Assembly: GCA_949281375.1 (NCBI GenBank)
Contig: CASDLT010000038.1
Span: 62,001-126,000 of the forward strand
DNA from: an uncultured Nitrosomonas sp.
GTDB taxonomy: Bacteria; Pseudomonadota; Gammaproteobacteria; Burkholderiales; Nitrosomonadaceae
Length of the DNA stretch: 64,000 bases
Reading direction: 5' to 3'
The notes beneath the pieces are model-generated. The model saw only the letters and a list, made by a program, of their open reading frames with translations, ran no database searches and had not been told where the DNA came from. Positions 38,041-48,600 of the stretch are shown here, one piece after another; position 1 is the stretch's first letter; the number at the start of each line of letters is the position of its first letter. Position numbers and translations under genes: made by a program.

Positions 38041-39135
38041 TCACTCAATGATCACGCCGCCACCCAGGCATACCCTGCTTTCATAAATCACGACCGACTG
38101 GCCTGGCGTAACAGCCCACTGATCCTGCGCAAAATCGACCTCACACTGATCCTGGGAAAGCTGCACGATCGCGCACGGCGCATCGGCCTGCCGATAGCGT
38201 GTTTTGGCGGCGTAAACCCAATTGCAGTGCGGCTGTCTGCCGCTGATCCAGGTCAGATCGGTAGCTTTCAACGATGGTTTTAGCAAATCCGGATGGTCAT
38301 GGCCTTGCACCACCCGCAGCACATTTCTGGTCATATCCTTTCCCGACACGAACCACGGTTCATCGTTGCCGTCGCGCGTGCCGCCGATTCCGAGGCCCTG
38401 CCGTTGGCCGATGGTGTAATACATCAGCCCGAGATGCTGCCCCACGATTTTGCCATCCGGCGTTTGGATTTCGCCCGGCTGATGCGGCAGATAGCGATTC
38501 AGGAATTCCCGGAACGGCCGTTCGCCGATGAAACAGATGCCGGTACTGTCCTTTTTGGAGAAATTCGGTAATTTCAATTGTTCGGCGATTTTCCGGACTT
38601 CTCGCTTATAAAGATGTCCGACCGGGAACAAGGTACTGGCAAGCTGTTGCTGATTCAGGCGATATAAAAAATAACTCTGGTCTTTGTTGCCGTCCTCGCC
38701 CTTGAGCAACTGAAACGTGTCGCCCACTTTACGCACCTGGGCGTAATGGCCGGTGGCGATATAATCGGCGCCAAGCGTATGCGCGTGATCCAGAAAGGCC
38801 TTGAACTTGATTTCCGCATTGCACAACACATCCGGATTGGGCGTGCGTCCAGCCTGATACTCGGCCAGAAAATGCGAAAAGACCCGATCTTTGTATTCGG
38901 TTGAGAAATTCACTACATCCATTGGAATGTCGAGGACATCCGCGACCGAGACTGCATCGAGAAAATCCTGGCGGGACGTACAATAGTCATCGGTATCGTC
39001 GTCTTCCCAGTTCTTCATGAACAAGCCGACGACGTCATATCCCTGCTGTTTCAGCAGATAAGCAGCGACCGATGAATCTACGCCGCCCGACATGCCGACC
39101 ACTATCCGTTGATTCTTCATCGCGTCAAGACTCAT
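38041..39135 (-). CDS. mnmA: tRNA-specific 2-thiouridylase
   Basis: 364 residues. PP-loop '[17 protein letters not shown]' near residue 12, '[11 protein letters not shown]', the first catalytic Cys in '[12 protein letters not shown]' (near 104) and the second in '[13 protein letters not shown]' (near 201), with the C-terminal tRNA-binding barrel. It thiolates U34 of tRNA for Lys, Glu and Gln. The ATG at 39135 overlaps the NUDIX stop by 11 bp; an ATG at 39120 is also possible. The overlap means the two genes are co-translated. Confidence 0.97.
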   Translation of the reverse strand: MSLDAMKNQRIVVGMSGGVDSSVAAYLLKQQGYDVVGLFMKNWEDDDTDDYCTSRQDFLDAVSVADVLDIPMDVVNFSTEYKDRVFSHFLAEYQAGRTPNPDVLCNAEIKFKAFLDHAHTLGADYIATGHYAQVRKVGDTFQLLKGEDGNKDQSYFLYRLNQQQLASTLFPVGHLYKREVRKIAEQLKLPNFSKKDSTGICFIGERPFREFLNRYLPHQPGEIQTPDGKIVGQHLGLMYYTIGQRQGLGIGGTRDGNDEPWFVSGKDMTRNVLRVVQGHDHPDLLKPSLKATDLTWISGRQPHCNWVYAAKTRYRQADAPCAIVQLSQDQCEVDFAQDQWAVTPGQSVVIYESRVCLGGGVIIE

Positions 39136-39580
39136 GGTGACTCAATATCGTCAGTGGGTAACGCTTGCCGTCGATGTGGTCGCGAATGCACTCCATCACC
39201 AGCGGGCTGCGGTGCCGCTGCGCTGCCTGCTCGATTTCTTCGAGACTGAACCAATCGGCGCGCAAAATGCCCTGATCCAGCACTCGCGCCGGATCGTGAT
39301 AGGTCACCCGACCACAAAAAGCAAACCGCAGGTACGTGGTATCCACGCGCCGGGAATGCCATTGATAAATGCCCAGCAAATGTTCCGGCACGAAGGTATA
39401 GGCCGTTTCCTCCAGGGTTTCTCGAATCGCGCCTTGAATGATCGATTCTCCCGGATCGAGGTGGCCCGCCGGTTGATTCAGAAATAAGCCCACACCGGCT
39501 TCTGGCTCTTCTTCGACCAATAAATACTTTCCATTCTGTTCGATCACCGCGGCAACTGTGACATTGGGTTTCCAGATCAT
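39125..39580 (-). CDS. NUDIX hydrolase (NudJ-like)
   Basis: 151 residues. The Nudix box is '[20 protein letters not shown]' continuing with TAY, all catalytic Glu present. The opening '[20 protein letters not shown]' matches the NudJ group that removes phosphates from thiamine or nucleoside pyrophosphates. Pairing with mnmA is a known arrangement in proteobacteria. The upstream region holds a dispersed repeat. Confidence 0.9.
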   Translation of the reverse strand: MIWKPNVTVAAVIEQNGKYLLVEEEPEAGVGLFLNQPAGHLDPGESIIQGAIRETLEETAYTFVPEHLLGIYQWHSRRVDTTYLRFAFCGRVTYHDPARVLDQGILRADWFSLEEIEQAAQRHRSPLVMECIRDHIDGKRYPLTILSHHES

Positions 39581-39688
39581 AATTTCCTAAATATAAACAT
39601 TCAATGACCAATGCGCAACACCATCGCTTGGCTCGGCCTTTGGCCTTACAAGGCGTTATTATCGCATTGCCGCCAGTGAATCTGCTAA

Positions 39689-39830
39689 GGAAACGCTGAT
39701 GCATTTACTGCACGGGCGAATCGCTTCGTTGCGTTATATTCGCTCCTTCGCCTATCGGATTAATATGTTTCAGCTGCTGCGTTCCGTGCGCGTTGCGTTT
39801 CATCGCGTTAGCGCAATTAATCAGCATCTC
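39689..39830 (-). repeat. Dispersed MITE-like repeat, copy C (opposite orientation)
   Basis: About 142 bp. On the plus strand it begins GGAAACGCTGATGCATTTA and ends AATTAATCAGCATCTC, an imperfect inverted terminal pair. Read on the minus strand it carries the common blocks GCGCACGGAACGCAGCAG, ACATATTAATCCGATAGGC and CAACGAAGCGATTCGCC. It lies between the divergent NUDIX and dedA genes. The rest of 39581-40011 shows no gene. Confidence 0.75.
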
Positions 39831-40011
39831 TCCAGGGATTCAGCGCAACCTGGTTCATAGCGGGTCGAATACAGGAGTTTTGCAGCTTCCCTAGAGCTTT
39901 GAAGAAAGTTCCTGCATAATACGGGGCTTGCCAAATTATCGATGCTGCATAACCTTGGCGAACATGAACCCTGCCACTCAATCGCACGCTTTTCCTATTT
40001 TTCCTAAAATC

Positions 40012-40665
40012 ATGTTTCTGATAGATTTCATTCTTCACATCGATCGCCACCTGCAGGAACTCGCCTCGGAATATGGGTTGTGGATTTATGGCATCCTGTT
40101 TCTAATTGTTTTCTGCGAAACCGGACTGGTCGTATTACCGTTACTGCCTGGCGACTCGTTATTATTTGCGGCCGGCTCCTTGGCATCGCTGGAAAATTCC
40201 CAACTTAACCCGCATGTATTGTTCGGCGGATTATGCATCGCCGGAATCCTTGGTGACAGCGTCAATTACTGGATTGGAAAGACTGTCGGCCCCAAGGTGT
40301 TCAATTCGCAGGATTCACGTTTCTTCAAGCGCGAATATCTCGACCGAACCCATGCGTTTTATCTTAAATATGGCGCAAAAACGATCATCATTGCGCGTTT
40401 CATACCGATCATCCGCACCTTTGCGCCTTTTGTCGCCGGCATTGGCACGATGCCCTACAAAACCTTCATCACCTATAACATCGTCGGGGCGATTCTATGG
40501 GTCGGTACGTTCGTGTATGCCGGATTTTACTTCGGCCAGCTTCCGTTCATTCAACAGAATTTCAAACTCGTTATCCTGGTGATCATCATTCTATCGATCA
40601 TGCCACCTGTGATCGAGTATCTCAAGCACCGCAGAAATAAACATCATGATCAACCGCATGAATGA
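40012..40665 (+). CDS. dedA: DedA-family inner-membrane protein
   Basis: 217 residues from ATG 40012. The N-terminus 'MFLIDFILHIDRHLQELASE' corresponds to the start region of E. coli DedA; the longer frame from 39928 has no support. Family motifs: 'FCETGLVVLPLLPGDSLLF', 'GDSVNYWIGK' and 'ARFIPIIRTFAPFVAGIG'. DedA proteins are polytopic proteins recently linked to undecaprenyl-phosphate or phospholipid scrambling. The hpnN gene follows 76 bp downstream, so both may be lipid-envelope functions in one unit. Confidence 0.92.
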   Translation: MFLIDFILHIDRHLQELASEYGLWIYGILFLIVFCETGLVVLPLLPGDSLLFAAGSLASLENSQLNPHVLFGGLCIAGILGDSVNYWIGKTVGPKVFNSQDSRFFKREYLDRTHAFYLKYGAKTIIIARFIPIIRTFAPFVAGIGTMPYKTFITYNIVGAILWVGTFVYAGFYFGQLPFIQQNFKLVILVIIILSIMPPVIEYLKHRRNKHHDQPHE

Positions 40666-40741
40666 CATGGCATCCATGCAGCCGATGCAGATGATGATTC
40701 AGCCTGTGATTCCAATTTTCACCTGAAGGATAACCGCTCTC

Positions 40742-43396
40742 ATGCAAGCTTCATCCAGCCGAATTCACGACATCTTTGCGCAATGGACCGACATTGCTTA
40801 CCGGCAAGCCGCATGGGTTCTGCTGACGGCCTTGCTGACTGCTGTCGCCTGCGGCTGGTATGTGGCGGAAAACCTGGGCATGAATACCGATACCGCCGAG
40901 ATGCTGTCGGAGGATTTGCCGTTCCGCGTCAATCTGAAACACTACAACGAAACCTTTCCACAGGATATCGATACACTGCTGGTGGTTTTGAATGCGCCAA
41001 CGCCGGAACAGGCCCGCTCGGCCACGCAACGCCTGGCTGCGCGCTTGAAGGAAGACAGCACGCACTTTCTCGATGTTTATCCGCCCCGTGTAGATGATTT
41101 CACCGCCCGCAACGGTTTGCTCTATCAGAGCATTCCAGAACTCGAGCGCATTACCGATAGCGTAGCGGCTGCGCAACCATTGATCGCACGCATCACCCGC
41201 GACCCGGCATTGACGTCGTTTGTAGACATTCTGACCACGGCAGTCGATGAACTTCACCAGGGGCGCAACATGGAACTGCGGCCGGTGCTCGGCGAAGTCG
41301 GCACGACGCTGGACGCACGACTCAACGGCACGCCGCGTGCGTTGTCCTGGCAAACGTTATTTGGCGGCGAGACGCAAAAAAATACCTACCAGGAACTGAT
41401 CATCGTAAAACCGAAACTTGATTTCACCCAATTATTGCCGGGCGAGCAATCCATCAACGCGCTTTACCAGGCCGCCGAAAGCATCGGCATCACCGCGGAT
41501 GGGCCAATCCGCCTGCGCATCACCGGCGAGGCGGCATTGGCCGATGAGGAACTCAAAAGCTCGCTGAGCGGCATGGAATACGCCGGTATCATTACCTTCG
41601 TGCTGGTTGGGGTGGTGCTGTACTTTGCGATGCGCACCGGCGGATTGATCGTGAATGTGCTGGTGTGCCTCCTGATGGGCCTGATTCTCACCGCCACATT
41701 CGCCACCGCGGTAGTCGGACACCTGAATCTGATTTCGATCGCATTCGCCGTGTTGTATATTGGCCTCGGCGCGGATTTTGCGATCCATTTCCTGCTGCGC
41801 TACCGCGAAGTGCTGGAAAATGGCCAGTCGCCCACCGAAGCGATTCATATTTCCGGCGGCGATGCAGGTGCGGCATTGACGGCCTGCACCATTACCAATG
41901 CAATCGGTTTTTATGCATTCATGCCAACCGATTACAGCGGCGTGGCGGAATTGGGCATCATATCCGGCACCGGCATGATCATCAGCCTGTTGGTCACGCT
42001 CACCATTGGCCCGGCGTTGCTGCGCTATCTGCCTCAAAAAGATGCGCAGAAGTCGGCCAGAACGAGTTCTGTCGGCAAGGTGCTGGAATTCTCGCTCAAA
42101 TGGCATCGAATGACGTATGCAATCACTTTCGTTGCCACGATCGGCGCGCTAATGCTGATGCCGCAAGTACGGTTTGACTACAATCTGCTCAACATGCAGG
42201 ATCAAAAAGGCGGCGCGGTACAAACGTTCCGCGAATTGCTGACGGAACCCGATCTTTCACCGTGGTATGTCTCGGTATTGGCTCAGGATCGCACCGAGGC
42301 GGAGCAACTGGCCCAGCGGCTGGCTAAATTGCCGGAAGTCGACCGGGTGGCAAGCATTCTCGACTTCGTGCCCGGCGAGCAAGCAGAAAAACTCGCGTTG
42401 ATTAATGAAATGACGCTGACGATCGGCACGCTGTCTCCTTCCATGCAGGCTCCCAAGCTCATAGCGGATGAAGCGGCGATGCTGGCAAAGCAGCGCCACG
42501 CGCTCGCAACGCTCAATGCGGCGCTGGATCGCTTCACGAGAGACAATCCCACGCATGCCACCGCCGATAAGGCGCGTCAATTGAAAGCGTCGGTGACGCA
42601 CTTGTTCGATCAGCTCGGACGCCTGAACGCCAGCGAGCAAGCTGCGCTGCTGCATGCCGTCGAGCAAGACTTGCTGGCCATGTTGCCCCTGGCCTTGCAG
42701 AGCTTGCACACCGCCACGCAAGCCGTTGCATTCGAGCAGAACGATCTTCCAATACCGTTGAGCCGCCGCTGGTACAGCGAAAATGGCGAATATCGGCTGG
42801 CCGTCTATCCTGCCGAGGATCTGAATGACAATGCGGCATTGCGGCGTTTCGTGCATGCCGTGCAAAAAATTGCTCCGAGTGCGATTGGTACGCCAGTCAT
42901 CAGTCTGGAAGCAGGCGAAGCGGTCGTGCAGGCGTTCATTCAGGCTTTCTTGCTGGCGTTGGGCGGTGTTGTCGCCATCTTATTGATACTGCTGCGCAGC
43001 GTGAAATATACGCTACTGGTGTTGTTGCCGTTGCTGCTGTCGAGCTTGTTCACCGCCGCGCTTACGGTCCTGCTGGATGTGCCGTTCAATTTCGCCAACA
43101 TCATTGCACTGCCGCTGTTGTTGGGTCTGGGCATCGACAGTAGTTTGCACATGGTGTACCGCAGCCTGAACAACGAGCTGGTCAGTGAAATTCTGATTCA
43201 TACCAGCACGGCGCGAGCAATTTTTTTCAGTGCACTGACCGCGCTGGTGGATTTCGCCAGCTTGATGTTTTCTTCGCACCAGGGAACCTCGAGCATGGGC
43301 ATCATGCTGACGGTCGGGCTGACCTTCACGTTGATCTGCACCTTGGTGATATTACCTGCGCTATTGCGCGGACCCGTAGCTTCCGGCCGTTCGTAG
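40742..43396 (+). CDS. hpnN: Hopanoid-associated RND/MMPL transporter HpnN
   Basis: 884 residues with two RND repeats, each a periplasmic loop followed by six membrane helices. The first loop begins after TM1 at about 25-45, 'ENLGMNTDTAEMLSEDLPFR' follows directly, which is typical of HpnN. Membrane blocks lie near 285-440 and 740-880 with 'GLGADFAIHFLLRYRE' and 'GLGIDSSLHMVYR'. HpnN moves hopanoids to the outer membrane. It implies that the organism makes hopanoids; the synthesis genes are not in this window. Confidence 0.92.
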   Translation: MQASSSRIHDIFAQWTDIAYRQAAWVLLTALLTAVACGWYVAENLGMNTDTAEMLSEDLPFRVNLKHYNETFPQDIDTLLVVLNAPTPEQARSATQRLAARLKEDSTHFLDVYPPRVDDFTARNGLLYQSIPELERITDSVAAAQPLIARITRDPALTSFVDILTTAVDELHQGRNMELRPVLGEVGTTLDARLNGTPRALSWQTLFGGETQKNTYQELIIVKPKLDFTQLLPGEQSINALYQAAESIGITADGPIRLRITGEAALADEELKSSLSGMEYAGIITFVLVGVVLYFAMRTGGLIVNVLVCLLMGLILTATFATAVVGHLNLISIAFAVLYIGLGADFAIHFLLRYREVLENGQSPTEAIHISGGDAGAALTACTITNAIGFYAFMPTDYSGVAELGIISGTGMIISLLVTLTIGPALLRYLPQKDAQKSARTSSVGKVLEFSLKWHRMTYAITFVATIGALMLMPQVRFDYNLLNMQDQKGGAVQTFRELLTEPDLSPWYVSVLAQDRTEAEQLAQRLAKLPEVDRVASILDFVPGEQAEKLALINEMTLTIGTLSPSMQAPKLIADEAAMLAKQRHALATLNAALDRFTRDNPTHATADKARQLKASVTHLFDQLGRLNASEQAALLHAVEQDLLAMLPLALQSLHTATQAVAFEQNDLPIPLSRRWYSENGEYRLAVYPAEDLNDNAALRRFVHAVQKIAPSAIGTPVISLEAGEAVVQAFIQAFLLALGGVVAILLILLRSVKYTLLVLLPLLLSSLFTAALTVLLDVPFNFANIIALPLLLGLGIDSSLHMVYRSLNNELVSEILIHTSTARAIFFSALTALVDFASLMFSSHQGTSSMGIMLTVGLTFTLICTLVILPALLRGPVASGRS

Positions 43397-43424
43397 ACTC
43401 GGGATTACCCAATGGCATCGCTGC

Positions 43425-43448
43425 CGACAGGCCACTTACTGCCTGTCG
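43425..43448. terminator. Hairpin between convergent hpnN and permease genes
   Basis: An 8-bp perfect stem, CGACAGGC at 43425-43432 and GCCTGTCG at 43441-43448, with an 8-base loop, flanked by a further ATGGCA/TGCCAT pairing. It overlaps the stop codon of the permease gene and lies 29 bp after the hpnN stop. It may end both transcripts. No T-tract is seen. Confidence 0.4.
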
Positions 43449-44986
43449 TTGCCATCCTGATTCACCAGTGATCGAACCGGGCTGATCACATTCTCACCGC
43501 CACTGGTAGTGCCCAGGCCGAGCGCAACGTGGCTTTTGCGATAACCATACATGAAATAAAACATCAATCCTATTCCAGACCACAGTGGAAACACCCATTT
43601 GGCATCTGCCGGAAGGAACAAAAACAGCGTAATGCAGCCAACCACGGCAAGTGGTCCTACCAGCCAGATGAAAGGCGCTCGAAACGGCCGCGTACGCGAG
43701 CCATCCCGGACGCGCAAGATCATGACGGCGCAAGCCACCACCATGAACGCGAACAACGTACCGGAATTGGAAATATCCGCCAATTTGCCGACCGGCAGAA
43801 AGGCAGCGGCCAGCGTGACACCCAGACCGGTCACGTACGTGACGACATGCGGTGTTTTGAATCGCGGATGAATCCGGCTTAACGCTTCTGGAAGCAGCCC
43901 ATCGCGCGACATCACGAAGAAAATACGCGTTTGTCCAAACAGCATCATCAAAATCACTGATGGCAACGCCAGAAAAGCCGTCAGGCCGAGCAGATTGCCA
44001 AATTTTTCCCAGCCGATTTCCCGCAACACCAGCGCCAGGGCTTCGCGCGAACAGACCAGCGGCTGCTGGCCGGCGGCTACCAGCGATTGGCACTGCTCAG
44101 CCAATGCCAGCGACCCCGGAACCAGATTGTGACCGGAAGCATCGAGCACCGGCTGTGCACCGATAGCGCCGATTGCGCCAATCGAAATCAATAAATAAAA
44201 CACGGTGCAAATAGCGAGCGAACTGATCAATCCGAGCGGGACGTTGCGTTGCGGATTCTCGGTCTCTTCCGCTGCCGTCGACACCGCATCAAAGCCGACA
44301 TAGGCGAAGAAAATCGACGAAGCCGCCGCAATCACGCCGGTTTCGCCCAATGGCAGGAACGGTTGAAAATTGTCCATATTGATGACTGGCAGCGTCAATG
44401 CGATGAAAAGCGTCAACGCAGCAATCTTGATCGCCACCAGCACCGCGTTGAAACGCGCGCTTTCGCGCGTTCCAATGACTAATAATGTGATCACCAGCAA
44501 GCAAATGAAAACCGCGGGCAAATTGATGATACCCCCGGCAAATGGGCCGTTCACCCAATCAAAGGGTAATTTGACGCCCAATGAATGATCGAGCAACCCT
44601 ACAAAATAACCCGACCAGCCAACCGCCACCGCGCTGGCCGCAACGGAATATTCCAGCATCAGCGCCCACCCGACCAGCCACGCGACAAATTCGCCCAGCA
44701 CCGCATATGAATAAGTATAAGCAGAGCCAGAAACCGGCACCATCGACGACAATTCGGAATAACACAGTGCCGCCACCGTGCATACGAAGCTGGCGATCAC
44801 GAACGACAGCATCATTCCCGGCCCAGCTTTCTGCGCGGCTTCAGCCGTCAGCACGAAAATCCCGGTGCCGATGATCGCGCCAATTCCCAGCAGCGTCAGT
44901 TGCCATACACCCAAGGATCGGTGCAAGCTTTTCTTTTCAGCGGTAGCCAGGATGGCATCCAGCGATTTCACGCGCCAGAAGATCAT
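43436..44986 (-). CDS. Amino acid permease, APC superfamily (cationic amino-acid transporter-like)
   Basis: 516 residues from ATG 44984-44986, preceded by GGGAG; a longer frame to 45043 is not supported. Twelve or more membrane helices, with 'LTLLGIGAIIGTGIFVLTAE' (helix 1 GxG substrate site) and 'FAYVGFDAVSTAAEETENPQ' in helix 6. It resembles the YfnA/CAT group importing amino acids by proton symport. Substrate unknown. Confidence 0.9.
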   Translation of the reverse strand: MIFWRVKSLDAILATAEKKSLHRSLGVWQLTLLGIGAIIGTGIFVLTAEAAQKAGPGMMLSFVIASFVCTVAALCYSELSSMVPVSGSAYTYSYAVLGEFVAWLVGWALMLEYSVAASAVAVGWSGYFVGLLDHSLGVKLPFDWVNGPFAGGIINLPAVFICLLVITLLVIGTRESARFNAVLVAIKIAALTLFIALTLPVINMDNFQPFLPLGETGVIAAASSIFFAYVGFDAVSTAAEETENPQRNVPLGLISSLAICTVFYLLISIGAIGAIGAQPVLDASGHNLVPGSLALAEQCQSLVAAGQQPLVCSREALALVLREIGWEKFGNLLGLTAFLALPSVILMMLFGQTRIFFVMSRDGLLPEALSRIHPRFKTPHVVTYVTGLGVTLAAAFLPVGKLADISNSGTLFAFMVVACAVMILRVRDGSRTRPFRAPFIWLVGPLAVVGCITLFLFLPADAKWVFPLWSGIGLMFYFMYGYRKSHVALGLGTTSGGENVISPVRSLVNQDGNDRQ

Positions 44987-45335
44987 ATATTTCTCCCTAA
45001 ATTGAAAACGAATCGCGCTAAATGATACCTTCAGCGCGCGCATAGTGCATCAGAAATGACGCTCCAATAACGATTCGATGCGCTGGAGCAAGGCAATCCA
45101 GGATTTTTAGAATTCCGGGGTTCCAGTGACCTCCGACGCTTAAACGCAATAAGTACGGTTCAAGTGGGAGCGCTGTCGTTTTTTTAAAACCCTACGAAAT
45201 AACAGCAGATTAGCAAGTTACTCGTGCCTCAAAATGTCGTCCAGGCAATGACAGGGTCAAACATGAATATAATGAACTGTCAGAATGGCAATGCTCAACT
45301 GACATTTCATGGCAATACCCACAAGTATTCAGCAA
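44987..45335. other. Intergenic region, no gene seen
   Basis: About 350 bp upstream of the permease gene. Includes TCGTTTTTTTAAAACC near 45177. No convincing ORF, tRNA or hairpin. It likely contains the permease promoter. Confidence 0.4.
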
Positions 45336-45578
45336 TCAGGCCAACATGTACTCAGAATTGACAGCTTCAGTATGACAGTGGCATTGCTTCATACGGCTTA
45401 ACCGAGAAAACACGGCAGCTCGGGCAGTTTCCTCGTTGTCTGTGAGCGATCTCGATCTATTGGCTGTTTTTGCCTGCTGCGGCATTTTTCCATGATCATT
45501 TGCAAATGCATGGCTGCAAAAGCCGCACAAAAAAACGCTCGAGACGGTCAGTCCAAGCAGAATCCGTAAAAAATACAA
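45336..45578 (-). CDS. Possible small secreted protein, unknown
   Basis: 80 residues with an N-terminus that looks like a signal peptide ('FLRILLGLTVSSVFLCG') and an A-x-A type cleavage near 'SHAFAND'. The mature part is short, charged, with a Cys-His-Cys-His motif 'CHCHTE'. The start would be TTG at 45576-45578 and no ribosome site is visible, so the call rests on the signal-peptide pattern alone. It lies 79 bp downstream of the FG-GAP protein gene on the same strand. Confidence 0.35.
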   Translation of the reverse strand: MYFLRILLGLTVSSVFLCGFCSHAFANDHGKMPQQAKTANRSRSLTDNEETARAAVFSRLSRMKQCHCHTEAVNSEYMLA

Positions 45579-45657
45579 AGTTAACGACGTGTAAAAATGA
45601 GCATTTCAAACATGATTTCACACAGCATGACCGAATACAGAAATTTTTCGGAGCCAA

Positions 45658-48600
45658 TTAGCCAAAATCGATGGTCAGATTCGCCCCGACCAGTAACACT
45701 GCATCGTCATGGATATAGCTGTGATAAAAACCCTTCACGCCGCCATCGACCCAGCCATCGTCTTGCACCGTCACATGATCGCCGGCATTGCCATGCAATA
45801 TCAGCGTGTTGGAGGTATCCGAGAGATCGAGCACGCTATCGGCTGTCAGCGTCAGGGTATTGTCACCGCGACCAAAGAGGCAAATTGTTTCGATGCCGTG
45901 AATTTTGTCACCCAGGTTCGCCAGATCCAGATGCAGATCCTTGCCGTCCAAGTGCAGGATGTCGGCACCGGTTCCGCCGTCGATCGATGCAAAATTGAGG
46001 TCAGGCACCTTGATCTGATCAACGCCAGCGCCGCCACTAAACACATCCGCACCACCGCGGCCGATCAACAGATCGTTGCCATCGGCCGCATCAAAAATTT
46101 CTGCCGCTGCCGTGCCGCGCAGCACATCGTCGCCGGTTGTGCCCGGGATGGTTGGCAACAGAACGCCGCCGCCAAAATCACTACTGCCGAATACGATATA
46201 GCTGGAACCGTTGGAATATAATTCTGGAGCACCAATAATCAAATCATCATAACCATCGCCATCCACATCTCCCGCGCCGCTGACTGATGTGCCTGATTGG
46301 TCACCAATTACTGCTCCATCCAGCCTGATGCCGGTGCTACTATCGAGATTGGACAAATCCAGCGCAGCAGAAAAACCGGAAGCCCTGCCAAATATCATGT
46401 AACTTGAACCAGCACTCGGGAAAGTACCACCAATCGGATCGGCGCCATATGCGCCTATAATTAAATCATCAAATCCGTCACCGTTGATGTCTCCGGCACT
46501 GCTAACAGAACAACCTAGTTTATCATCGGCATTCAACCCATCTACACGAAAACCATTGTTGCCGTCGAGATTTGTCAAATCCATCTCGGCAGAAAATCCC
46601 GCGGCCTTGCCAAATACTACGAAACTGCTTCCGGATGAGGTCCCGTTTGGACTCGATCTCGGCGCACCAATAATCATATCGTCAAATCCATCGCCGTTCA
46701 TGTCTCCGGCAGTACTCACTGAAAGACCGAAATAATCAAATGTATTCAACCCATCCAAGCGAAATCCATTGCTACCGTCGAGACTGGATAAATCCATCGT
46801 GGCAGAAAAACCCGAAGCCTTGCCAAAAAACACGTAGCTGGTGCCGGAGCGATAGCCATTTGAACTGCCATCGGGAGTACCAACGATTAAATCAGCAAAA
46901 CCATCGCCGTTTATATCCCCAGCATTGCTGACCGAAAATCCTGCTCCATCCAGGCGAAAACCATTAGTGCCATCCAGTCCGCCCAAGTCTATAGCTGCCT
47001 CAAAACCAGTAGCTTTTCCAAACACTACATAGCTGGAAATATTTGAATCATTTCCTGAAGCGCCTACAATCAAATCATCAAAGCCATCAGCATTGATATC
47101 GCCGGCATTGCTGACCGAGCGCAGAAGTTGATCCATCTCTGCTACACCTTCCATGCGAAAGCCGTTGTGACCATCGAGATGAGATAGGTCTGTCACGGCT
47201 TCAAAGCCTGAAGCCTTCCCAAACACTGCGTAGCTTGCGAATTCAGCAGCAATAATCAAATCATCAAAGCCATCACCATTAATATCTCCTGCAGAACTAA
47301 CTGAGCTGCCTAAAAAATCCTTCTCTTTCACACCATCCATGCGAAAACCATTGTGGCCATCGAGGCTGGATAATTCAAGCGCAGCATTAAACCCGGAAGT
47401 TTTACCAAACACTACGTAGCTGGAGCCGGAAAAATCGCCGTTCGGGCTACTCGCAGATAAAGCGCCCACAATCACATCATCCACACCGTCGCCGTTGATA
47501 TCCCCAGCATTGCTCACTGAGCTGGGCTGGTCACCATTATTTACGCCTACCAGGCGAACACCGTCGCTGCCATCCAAACTCCCTAAACTGATCGCATTGC
47601 GCGCCGAGAAATCCGTGCTCACGGCTGAATTCACTCGAAGGGTAGTACCGGAATTAGTAAAGATTTCAAAATCACCATCTTTCCCTTCATCCACCCAGCC
47701 ATCAGCGAGCCCGAAAATATGATCGCCGTCATTTCCATTCACGGTAAACGTATCGGTCGTGTCTGAAAGGTCGCGCAGGTCCTGTAAGGTTAGGGTTAAG
47801 GTATTGGCACCAGTTCCTGGAAATTCTACCCCTGTTAAATCAATGACTTCTATATCCTTGATGGCACCTCGAACTTCAGCCAGATTCAACTTCAACTTGG
47901 GACCTGCTAATTCCAACGTATCGGTACCTGTTCCGCCATCCACCGATTGAAAATTAAGGTCACGCACAAAAATGCTATCGTCGCCGGCATCGCCTTGGAA
48001 CGTATCTGCGCCACCACGACCAATCATACGATCATTGCCATCGCCTGCCTCAAAACGCTCTGCTGTGGTCGTGCCAGTAAGAATGTCATCATCGACTGTT
48101 CCTGTATAGACCGTCTTAGTGGTAAATTCGCTGCGACCAAAAATCACAAAACTGGAACCGGATTCATCGCCGTTTGGGTCAGCACCGGAAGCCCCTACGA
48201 TCAAATCATCAAAGCCATCGTCATTGATATCACCGGCGGTGCTCACCGTCCCACTTGGTTCGCCTTCCAGGCGAAAACCATCAGAGTCATCCATGCTGGC
48301 TAAGTTTATTACCGCATCAAACCCTGAAACTTTGCCAAACATCACATATGAGGCGCCGAAAATACCTTGGCTGTCATAGCCGATAAAAGGCGCGCCAATA
48401 ATCAAATCATCAAAGCCATCGCCATTGACATCCCCCGCGGTGCTGACGGAGGTACCCACCCGACCAAACTCTACTCCACCATCCAAGCGAAAGCCATTGC
48501 TGCCATTCAGACTGGTCAAATTGATCGCGGCATCGAATCCCGAAGCCTGACCAAACACGACGTAGCTTGAGCCGGATTCATTGCCATTCAGATCGGCACC

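Noticed and set aside
39581-40011. Search for a tRNA or riboswitch in the divergent mnmA/dedA region
   Set aside because: The structured-looking sequence is explained by the dispersed repeat; no cloverleaf or conserved riboswitch core was seen.
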